This document shows positions 36,689 to 48,600 of a DNA stretch of 64,000 bases, piece after piece (the first letter of the stretch is position 1; each line of letters starts with the position of its first letter). Where the stretch lies: contig JAQSEB010000002.1 in the NCBI GenBank assembly GCA_030063045.1, forward strand, positions 3,782,001 through 3,846,000, read 5' to 3'. The translations under genes were made by a program, and so were the position numbers. The notes under the pieces were generated by a model. It was not told where the DNA came from, did no database searches, and was given only the letters and a program-made list of their open reading frames with translations. Source of the stretch: Pratylenchus scribneri (Eukaryota; Nematoda; Chromadorea; Rhabditida; Pratylenchidae).

Positions 36689-39600
36689 TCAGCAAAGTGC
36701 TCTCTGAATTTCCACCAATTCCAGCACTTTTTGATAGATCAATTCAATTTCGGCCTGGAAATAAAGAATTAAATCTTCTTTGAACTTTAACAAACCAAAT
36801 CAGTCCAACATCCACAAAATGCATGTTTGTATGAGGCTAACCACAAGAGAACATCCACTGCCGCCTAAATTCGAAATAAATTTATAAAATATATTTCATA
36901 GCTAATATTGGATTTTGGCTAATTAGTTAGATGTTAGGCTTACTAATTTTGGAAATCCTGACTTCAAGGAAACAGAAAACATAAAAATAAGTTAATTCGT
37001 ATTGGCATAGTCAATTTAGTCTTTGAAGTTTCAATTTCATACCGAAATAATTCTTACTTAGGTAAAAGTTAGTAAATCAAAACCGGTTTGGGTTTAAAAA
37101 ACGGTTCAGCTTTTCAAAACAAACTCATATCGGTTTGAAATTGAAATTTCATAGGCTAAATAGACCCTATCGAATCAAATGAAATCATTCCTGTATCCGT
37201 AAAAATCTAGGAAACTCAGAACTTAAAAATAAGTTCATTTAACTTGTCAGAGTTGATTTAGTCTATGAAATTTAAATTTCATACTGAAATAATTTTTATT
37301 AGCTAAACTAGTAAATCAAAACCGGGGATGGATTTAACAGTTCAGCTTTTTAAAACAATCTCAGCCCGAAATTTCATAGACTGAATCAACCAACCTTGCC
37401 GGGTCGAATTCTTGCGTCTGTGCAAATTCTAGAAGCTAGCTAATAAGATTTCCAAATTTAACTAGCCCAATACCCAATATCTATATAGTAATTCCGGAAT
37501 TAGCTATTTTCCAAAATTTGTCTCTGTCAACCAAAAATGCCATGTCATTATTACCTCCTGTTCGAGTTGGCAAGCTGCCGATTGAAGGGCACAAAAAATG
37601 AATGGGGCGGCACTGGGCCGAGATCGACACGGTGAACAAAATTCAAAAAGAGCCTGTTTTGAGCGATGCTGATTTTGTAATTCCAATTGGAGTTTCTCAA
37701 TTTCGGTCCATGGATTGGCCAACAAATCGGCAGTGCACATTCGATGCACGGTGAGCTGCAGGATTTGCTGAATTTTAGGGAATTTTTGGGGTATTATTTT
37801 TGCCATTTATTCTATATTTTTATTCCTTTAAGTATTTCATTTTTGATTTTTAATTAATTTATGAATAAGACTACCCTCTAATTATATAAATTATTAAAAC
37901 ATGGTGTGACTTAAACTGAGTCAACTTTTTTTATTCTTATTTTTGTAACGAATTCTATATACTTTTTCACGCCGATGACCCTTTATTTTATTGTATATTC
38001 CGTTGTACCATCTAAATTTTTAATTAATTTAAAATACGATTAAGGGTATCGGGTATCCTTTAAGGGAAACAAAATTATTAAGTAAGGGTATTGAAATACA
38101 ACAATTTGTAAATTTTATTTTTATAATATTTCTATATTCTCCATGCTAAATTATAGGCGAAGGAGGATCCTCTAATTCCATTCAAATTTTCCTCCCGATT
38201 TTTAATTAAATTTCTAAATATTCAATATTTAATTATTTCGCTCTATAGGGGTTTTCTATAATTTTGAGGCAATAGAAATTTTTTGGGATTATTTAAATTT
38301 TTTCTTCTTATTATTCATAGAAAAGTGAGACAATTTCGTTCAATTAAAGTCTGCCTTTCTGATTTTTAATTAATTTTTTAAATATGTCCATGTCCACCCT
38401 CTAAAAAACACTGTACTATATATCCTTAAGGGAAATCAAATTTATCAAATTTACCTCCTCTTCCTCCTTTCCATTCTTTTTCATTCCATGCCCATTTCTT
38501 TGTTGTGCCCTCATTTGAATCCGATTTGTTCCATTCCATTCAATCCAAATTCCACCTTCAATGCAAATTTGGGTGGAAGGCAACAATTGATTGAGTATTT
38601 CTCCTTCCATCGCTGATATTGACGGATTACGGGAATCCAAAATGGTCAAAGACTATGTTGGGAAATTTATGATTAAATTAATTAAAATTTTGGGTCAGTT
38701 CCCTGTGGGCATTGGATAATTAAAATCACGGATAATGGATAGTGCGGATAATCGGGTACGGATAAGGGAAGGGCAGGCTTCTCGCGAAAATTACCCGCGG
38801 ATTCTACCCGTACCGTACTTGTTTGGTATACGGTACATTTTTTAGAAAATTTTAAAAATAGCCAAATAAAAATTAAATATTTTTTTCCTGTACTAAAATC
38901 CTTTTAATTATATTATTCGTTTCTAAATTACTATGTTGTGCACACTGCACAGGTTGCCAATCTCCAAAATAAAAAAAATTCGGCAAACAGATCCAAAAAT
39001 GGCAAAAATCCGGTAAAAATAAGGGTTGCAGGTTGGCAGATAGATAATCAGGGTACGGGTGACAGGTAGTACGGGTAATAGGGGTGCGGATAATGGGACG
39101 GGTAATTAGCCCAAAATCATGCGAGTACCCTTATCGCCCACCGGGAATTAACCCTTAAATGGAATAAAATTTCACCTGGCATTTTGCCTCCCAAATTGCA
39201 AACCAATCGATGGATTGCCCTGGACAAATTAGGAATTCATCGACCCGATGATAGCCAGGAAGGGGAATTGGCCGAATGGGCAAAGAGGAGGCACAACCCC
39301 CGGGGCCATGTTGGCAGCAGAGCAAATCCTGGAATTGTGCTTGAATTCGTAGGAGGCCATTGGGCGTGAATTTGGTGAAGAGGAAACGGCAATAATTGGA
39401 AAAATGACTCCTCGGTTGGCGGCTAATTCCATTTGCGACCAAATGCCGGATAACCTTTTTTGGGGGGAATATTTGAAGGGAATTAAATGGGAATTGGGGG
39501 CGTACTTGATGGCAGAACACAAATTGTTCAAGATTTTGTACCAGCTGAACGCGTTGCCGTCGCATTCGCCTCAACTGACCGCAAACATCGATTCGATCGC

Positions 39601-42600
39601 AACGAAGCTAAATTATAGTCGTAAATATTTACAAAATGGAAAAGAAAAATATTTAATTTGTAGAAAAATACATTGTAAATGTAGAAAAGTTTTTGGGTTC
39701 AGAAGTTTACTATAAACCCAAAAACCCTATTTTCTCAATCGATAGATCTCACCGAGATGCATCATTTGATTATATTTTGGTTTGGGTTTAAACCAATTTT
39801 AACTTAATTTTGAACCATTAAACCAAAATCGGTTTAACCGTTTAAAACCTTTTAATTGTTGACCAAACCGTAACCAAATTATTTACAATTCAATGCGTCT
39901 TGACCAATTCTATCCAATTTTGGGTATATTTTGTTTGTAAATGTAGAATAGTGTTGTCCCCCGTTCCCCAGTCGGGCTTTGGAAGCAAAAAATGGGTAAG
40001 AATCCCCCTATTTTTTTTTGTTTGCTCTCCCCCATAATTTTAATCAGCTCGAAAATACAGGCCCCCGTGCCCCTGAATACAGGCCCCAAAAAAATCCGAT
40101 TTCCTTAGTCCCCCAAAAATCGTCCTACGGACGCCGTGGTGCAACATTAATATAGGATAAACCCTTAAACCATCTTAATTACTTTGGAATTATATAATCC
40201 CTTTTCTATAATTTTTTTCTTCACATTAAATTCTATCCAAAAAATAATGTAAAATAATGGACCAAATGCCTGCGAAGGCTGTCAATTAAAATGAATGCGC
40301 CGGATCGGCCAACGCCGGCACTGCAATGAACAATAATTGGGTTGGCACTTTGAGGGGATGTTGTGGTGGAGGAACATTGAAGATCGGCCGCATAATTGAT
40401 AAAATGCAACAATGGGAATGGGCTGTCCGGTACTCCATGATCCTAAATTGGCTAGGGGGTTTATTAAGATGGTAAAAAAGGCAATGAAGAACCCAAATTT
40501 TCGTTGTTTAAAATTTGTCAAGGAATGAGTCAATTTTGATAATTTTTGTGACAAATTAAAGAACAGATTTTTGTCTATTCAATAATATTAATTTATTTAT
40601 AAATATATTCAGAATTGATGAAGATATGCTTATAAAAAACATTTAAAATGACCTTACTATGTATTTGTGCAATTTTCGTTAGTTTTTTTTATCATAATTT
40701 AATCAATTTTGAACCAATTTAATTAAAATTAATATCAATATATAGCCCAGAATCTACTCATTCATTTGTTACTAAAATCATTAAAATTGATTATATCTTT
40801 GATGATTTATTATAAAAATAAAAAGTGGCTAAAGTGGCTTATTAAGAAGATAAAAAGGCAATGGAGTAGCCCATCTTCCGCCGTTTAGAATAACTCATCA
40901 TCATCAAGGACTGAACCTATTTTGATGATTTTTATATCAAATTGAAGAGCAGACTTTTGGCTATCCATTGATATAAATTTTATTTATATTGGCTCAGAAT
41001 TGATGGAGTTACGGCCAAAAAACTATTCAAAATGATCTTTACTATGGATTATCGAAATTGTCGATGGCTTTTTGTGCACAGCTTCGCCTTCATTCGATAG
41101 CCATAAGTCTCCTCTCTAATTCTGATACTAAAATCACTAAAAGCTGCCCAATCTTTGATGAGTTATTATAAAGGGAGACAAATTGGCACGAATTCTGATG
41201 AATCTGTGCTCAAAAAACAATTGAAAATTTCGCCAATCTATAGTAAAAATCATTTTATAAATTTTTCTGGCTACAAAGTACAAATCCATTCATTTCTGGC
41301 TATTTTAAATTAAATTAATATCATTGGATAGCCAAAAATCTACTCACTAATTTAGAAGTAAAATCATCAAAATTGGTTCAATCCTTGATGAGTTATTATA
41401 AACGGCTTCAAGTTGTACGTATTCTAAGGGCAAAAAAAGGGGATTTGAAACGTACGGGCCATGCCATAAAATGCAATTGGTGTAAAACACGGCATTCTTG
41501 CTGATCCATCCCAATATGCGAGGCAGTGGCCATTTTCCTCCTCAATTCCAGCATTCGATGGGTGAACACTGAATTGGATCGCTCCCCAGTCAGCCTGACC
41601 AAATAGTGGCCAAATTGTGATTGGGCGCCCACTCGATCTGGCCAATATCTTGAAAGGGAAAAAATTGATCAAATAAAAATAATAGCACAGAATTATGGAG
41701 CAACCAAATTAGTCTCCATTTAAAATTATTCATTAAGGATTGAAAAAATTTTGATATTTTTGTTATCAAAATTAAATCAATTTGTTGGATTATTGACTCA
41801 TTATTAATTTTATTTACATTAATTTCAGAATTAATGAAGTTATACCAAAAAACGGTACTTCTTAATTATCTATTTCCATTTTTTTCGCCCCCAAAATTAC
41901 CTTATGTTTACACCCAAAATTGGTCAACCCTAAAATCAAATAAAATTATGTTAACAATCAAACTCAAAAAATTTTAGGTACTTTTTCGTTATAAGCCCCT
42001 CTAACGAATTTTTTTTTGTTTTTTTTTAGCATTTTCTTGATAAAATTCGGTATTCTCTTCAAAGTTGGCTTGATATAATGAAAGTCGAAATGGATGCCAT
42101 ATTCTTATAAGTAGTGTGCGGCAAATGGGTTTTACCGAGACCGAGACCGAGATATCTCGGGAAAACGAGATCTCGGAATATCTCGGTTTTTTCAAAAAAT
42201 GACCGAGACGATACCGAGACCGATATCTCGGTAATATCTCGGTCTCGGGATATCTCGGTCGGAAAAAAACGAGATCTCGCCGAGATACCGAGATTTTTAA
42301 AAAAAATTTTTAAAACTGTTTAAAATAGAATCTAAATTATTTCATTTATAATTTATACATTTTATTGAAAAAAACGAAAATAAAATAAAGCAATAATCTT
42401 GTTTCAACTCAAATAATATTCCAAAAATAATAAATAAAGAGGGAATAAAATAACAATGCAAAAAATTGTTCAAATAAATTAATTTCATAAAATTTCAATA
42501 TTTGTAATTAATTATTGGCAGTGTCTTATTTAAAAATACAAGTTTTTCGGCTGTATCCGGATTCAATCTTGACCGGCGATAATCAAAAACATCATTGGCA

Positions 42601-45600
42601 ACCGAAAAAGTTTCTTCGCTGGGCACTGAAGTTGCGGGAATGGATAAATGACGGCGCACAATTGGGCACAAAATTGGAAATTCTTTTGCATGTTTTTCCC
42701 AAAATTCCAGCGGATCATCCTCCAAATTTTGTAATGCTAATTTTCGGTAAAATGTCAGTTCCAAATCGTCGAAAAATAAAACATTAATTATTTTATTTTT
42801 ATAAAAATTAACCTGATCCGTTAATTTTGACAAATTTATCCATTGAAGTGCCAGCTGCTTCATTTTTCTGTTGCTTTAATTGTTCATATTTAGCCAAATA
42901 TTCTGGATGTTGCTTTGTATGTGTTTTTAATCCAGTTGTATTAAAATCTTTTGTTTTTATCTTCGATTTGCATTCATTGCATTCAGCTTAATCTTTCGAA
43001 ATTTTTTTATAAAGACTAATATTCCAATATAAACTACTCATTTTTTCTAAAATATATTAATAATTCATTGAAATGTATATAGAAATGTAAGTATTCGATA
43101 AATAATAAAAATAAAATAATTCATTAATCATTATACATTATTAAAATTAAAACAATTTTAATATTTTTTATTTTCATAATGCCAATTTTAAAATAAAAAA
43201 GCATGTTTTGAAAATCTCGGTATCTCGGGATATCTCGCCGAGATTGAAGATCGACCGAGACGAGACCGAGACCGATATCTCGGGAAAATCTCGGTCTCGG
43301 TTTATCTCGGTTTTTTCAAAAAATGACCGAGACGATACCGAGACCGAGATCTCGGGAAAATCTCGGTCCGATATCTCGGGATATCTCGGCGAGATCTCGT
43401 CTCGGGCCGCACACTACTTATAAGCACACTACCAATTTTCAAATATGGAGGTAGATGGTAGATAATTAAGAAGTACCAAAAAAACAACTGAAAAATTTGC
43501 TAATTAATAGTTAGGCCATTTTAATTGTGGGCATAATTCACAAAAAATTCTGAACAAATTTAAATAAAATTAATTTCATTGGATAGCCAAAAGTATGTTC
43601 TTTAATTTAATAATAAAATCATCTTGGTTCAATCCTTAATGAATTATTTTAAACATCTTCAATTGGGGACATATCCCAAAACTGACTGATCGCATTTCCG
43701 TCGACCGCATTCAACCATATTAGTCAATGCCACCAAAATTTGACATTTTTCTTGCCAAACCATTGCCCAAAAGTCGGAAAATGTGTGCGGCAATGGGGCT
43801 TGGGTGGCAACTTAATGGGAAATAATAATTTATTTTGGAGGAAATCAAAGTGCGTGAATGGCATACTGTATGCCCGCCGTTGATCACAGCTGTCCACAAA
43901 ATTGGCATTAATATAAGCCCCACTGCCACCACCCTTTTCCGCCAATCGAATTCGACTCCTCTTCGGCAATGCCCCAATGTCCAAATACCTTTAAAATTTA
44001 AATTAATTTATTAATTAATTTTACAAAATATGCTTTAAAAATATTTTTGACATTGATTGATACATTAAATGAAAATTTTGGGATATTACAAAAAGATAAA
44101 GGCTAAAAATTATTTCATTCTATGCAAATCTTCCATTCCATACTGATTATATTAAAAAATTAGGAAAAATTGTCGTTTATGGTATTGGCTCGGATTCGGT
44201 CGAGCTATAGCTCATTCGAAAGAGCTCGCCGAGTTGAGTACGAATATGAAAAAATTTTTGTGCGGCAATGACTTTTGGCCAATATATGGCCATATGAAAA
44301 TCGAAAAAGTGAAGGGTCCCCCCTTTGGGTCGAAAACCTTCAAAAATTTTTTCAGATGAATTATAGCTCAATCGACGCGCCTCGAAGAGCTGGTTACGAA
44401 AATATCATCAGTTTTGCATAAAACGCAAAAATAAAAAAGTTATGAACCAAAGAAATTTAAAAAAGTTGCGCAAAGGAAATACGGATTGGAACTGCTCCGG
44501 TGGGCATTTCAGAGTGGACTCCTCCGTGTGCTCCGCCTCCGCGCGACCAGACGAGCTTGTGGCTCGCTTCGCTCGCCACAAGCTCGTCCAGTTCCCGCGC
44601 TTCGGCTACGCACACTCCGGAGTCCCTTCTTACATTACCTCCGCAGTTCCAACACATTCCAGCGAGACAAAAATGGCCATAACTTTTTTATTTTTGAGTT
44701 TTAGAAGAAATCAATCACAGATTCGGATTCTGCACATCGAGCCGCGTCGAATGAGCTATCATATGACCGAAAACAAATTTTGAAAATTTTCGACCCATAG
44801 GGGGACCCTTCACTTTTAAGGGAAAATGATTTTTAATGGCCATAACTTGGCCAAAAGTCGTTGCCGCACAAATTTTTTTTTCATAATCGCACTCAGCTCA
44901 GTGAGCTCTTTCGAATGAGCTATAGCTCGACCGAATCCGAGCCAATACCATAAACCACAATTTTACCAAAAATTCTTATTAAAATGTTAGAATAGAATTT
45001 AATAGATAGATCTAGTAGAAGAGGATACGTAATTCTTAAAATTATAAAAATCAAAACGGATGATTCGAATGGAAAAAATAGACTGTCGCCTATTTTTGAA
45101 AAGGAATAAGTAAAAATAAAAATCCAGAAAGTCTTCATTTAATTAATGTCTCAAAAATGTCAAAACATCTCTTGGGTACAGTACTTGAATTCCCTAAGGG
45201 CAAAATCAAAAATTAATTCTAAAATCAGAAGCTTGATTTGATTGAAATGAAATTATCATTAGCCTATAATTTATGATGGAAAATATAATTAAAAATAAAA
45301 TTATAAATATTTTTATTTCAAGGCCCCAGAACTCTAACGATTTTATTTCCTTATAAGAGTTGGCATTATTCAAAAATTAATTAAAAAAATCAAGATGGAA
45401 GAAGGTAATAAAATTAAAGCGCCATTCAGTTAAGAAAAATGATGGAGAATTCGATATTCATAAAATAATCCCAAAAAATTCAATTAATATTCCAAAAGTG
45501 CCAAAAACCTACTTAGAATAGTAAAATTTTATATGGTAATATTTTAAAAATTAATTAAATATAATTCAAGAATCAAGAGGGAAATTCAATTTCACTCACC

Positions 45601-48600
45601 TGTCTTTCATCTTTTCTCCTCCTACTCCTTCTTGGCCATTATTATTTTCTTCCCCATCCTCCTCTTCCTCATCCTCTTCCAATAAAATTGCCGTCGTTTC
45701 CCTTTCAATTTCCTGCATAAATTTAATTTTGAATTTCATAAATCTTCACAAAATTCTTGCCTTAAATTGACGCTCAAATCCGGCATTCCCATTGGCTGTC
45801 ATTTCCGAAAAATGTGCCTCAAACTAAATTAAAAAGAAAACATTTATTTTATCAGATCTCTAAAAATAAGAAAGTGTATTGAAAAATATCGAAAAAATGT
45901 CAACGATTTAAAAGTTTATTAGACCTAAAGCTTCTCAATTAATAAATAAAGACACGTCATTTGATAATGATTTTTTACTTATAGATTTAACCAATTTTAA
46001 CTTAGTTTCGACCAAAAACCAAAATGGGTTCAAATTAATATCATTTAATTTTGACTAAACTATGACCAAATTATATACCATTCAATGCGTTTTGATGAGC
46101 TCCATCCAATGTGGTATATTGGTTTATGAATATATGACAAACTCTTAAACTATTCTAAATATTTTGGCGTATGTACTCCGGTTTTCACTATTCTTTAGAC
46201 AGGAGGTACAATATGAAATAGTAATAGTCTCTCCTTCCATCCCAAAATTCACCTCCAATACATTCACAATTTGGCTTCCGCCTCCTTCAAATTGGCCTAA
46301 TTCACAACAACAAGCATTGCTGGCATTGTTGGCACCATCACCGCCTGTTGCTGATGGTATTGTTCCATTCACCTCATCTCTTCCAACAGTGATTGGAGGC
46401 AAAATTACACTGCATTCTGCTTGGGCTGGAATAAATTGGTTAAAACAGGCGGAATTATTCTAAGTTCGTCAGGCGGAATTATTCTAAGTTCGTCAGGCGG
46501 AATTATTCTAAGTTCGCCAGGCGGAATTATTCTAAGTTCGTCAGGCGGAATTATTCTAAGTTCGCCAGGCGGAATTATTCTAAGTTCGTCAGGCGGAATT
46601 ATTCTAAGTTCGTCAGGCGGAATTATTCTAAGTTCGTCAGGCGGAATTATTCTAAGTTCGCCAGGCGGAATTATTCTAAGTTCGTCAGGCGGAATTATTC
46701 TAAGTTCGCCAGGCGGAATTATTCTAAGTTCGCCAGGCGGAATTATTCTAAGTTCGCCAGGCGGAATTATTCTATATTCGCCAGGCGGAATTATTCTAAG
46801 TTCGTCAGGCGGAATTAAAACAGGCGGAATTAAAATAATTTTTAATGGTTTGGTCAAGTATTAAATTAAACGGTTTTTATTCAATAACTTAGAATAAATA
46901 TTCCCGCTAAATTTATATTTCTTTTTTACCTTTTTTGACCAACGATGTGCTTTCCTGCGTTTGGCCACCATTTTCTCGCCATTTTCCATTTGCTCTCCTC
47001 CCTTTTTGCTGTTGTTTTCCGCGCAAAAAGGATTTTAAAAGAAGACAACGTCTTAAAAATTAATGGAAAAATGTAGAAAAATTAAATAATTTATTAGAAT
47101 TTAAATAATTTATTAAAATTTAAATTAATATTTGCCTTCGAAGGATGCAGCCAAATAGCAGGGAAATGGCCAATGTGATTGAAGCCCCAAAGATTAAGAA
47201 AATGAATGACTAAAATGTGTGGAAATATTCACGTTTTGGATTATTCAATCAAACCATATTGGCATCTGGGATCACTTTGGCCCCGTGGCCAATTGCCGCC
47301 GAATTTGATTGTTGCTGTTGGCCAAATATGATGGAGGCAGCCGCCTCATCCGGAAAATGTTCACAAAATGAAGATGGTGGAAGGGCGGAGGTGGGCGGGC
47401 AAACCGATGATCGGAAACGACAACGCCATCCTACAATATTATATGGGAAAATGACATGGAATTATTGATGACTTTTCAGTACTGAAGCCGTTCTTTTAGC
47501 CATAACTCAACGATTATAAATTATTTCAATATTTAAAAAAAAATTATAAAATCCAATTTTTAAGGGACATTTAGAGCATTCGAATGACATATATGCCTTC
47601 CAAATAAAAGGTATTCTATTAAAAATAAATATAAAATTGTCCCTTTACGAAGCATTGAATTGCCCTCAGGAAAATTTAACGCCCTTTCCTTTTGAAGCCT
47701 ATTGGAAAAGAGAATCGAGGGAACGAGGGAATACTGTAACAGTAGGAAAAATTTTCTTTTGATTTTGAGCAATGAATTGAGTAGATGATTTTTCCCTAAG
47801 GAAATGTTTCATTTCTTCCTTTCCTTATTAGATTAATGGGGATGGAGATATGATCCGGTTGTATATTTGCTTATTACTTTATGATTATTTTAATTTTTTT
47901 AAGAAATTAGAGAAAACACTTTTTAGAGGACATTTATGGCTTACAAATGACATATAACCTTCCCGAATGGGCTACTTCATTTTTGAGTTAAGGCCAAAAG
48001 AACGGTACCAAATAATCCCTCAACAAAAATTACCATTAGAAATCAACGCAAAATGGGCCAATGCCGAGGGTGGACCAGGCAAAAAGATGGCCGGATCGGA
48101 TCGACTTCTTATTAGCAATGAAATTGAAAGGGAAAGACGCTCGCCCAAATTAATTTGGTCAAGAAGAAGCTGAAAAATTGGGGAATAGAGTGAACATAAT
48201 CTAATTCTGATATATTTGATTTGCTGAAAAAGAGTAAATAATGTCAAAAATAATTATAATTTAAGAGTTTGTCTTATATTAACAAACCAAATATGAATTG
48301 GATAGAGCTGGTCAATAAAGACGCATTGAATGGTTTATAATTCAACAATTAAAGGGTATAAACGGTTTAAACCAGTTTTGTTTTTTGTGTTCATTCAAAA
48401 CTAAGTTAAAATAGGTTAAACCTAATGCCAAGACATTATCCGAATGATGGGTCTTGACGAAATTTAATTCAAAGTTGATGGGTTTAAGGATGAACTTTTG
48501 AACCGTAACAATATTTTTTGGTAATTTCAATATTTTCGGCAAATTAATTTCCGTATCAATTTTTGTGCCAATTTAAGTTTACTTTATGTGGTGATGCCGT

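Noticed and set aside
39229..39531. Alternative frames over the D2 exon of the phosphatase
   Set aside because: Only the frame opened by the acceptor before 39454 keeps phase with both neighbours and shows PTP-like motifs.
44442..44783. Open frames in the GC-rich core of the foldback element
   Set aside because: All three plus frames are open because of base composition; Arg/Ala/Ser-rich translations with no domain.
46405..46864. Open frames of about 150 codons on both strands with an 8-residue repeat
   Set aside because: They run through the 24-bp satellite array; 24 is a multiple of three, so any frame without a stop in one unit stays open. The same applies to frames in the other arrays (2426, 17662, 22785, 51889).
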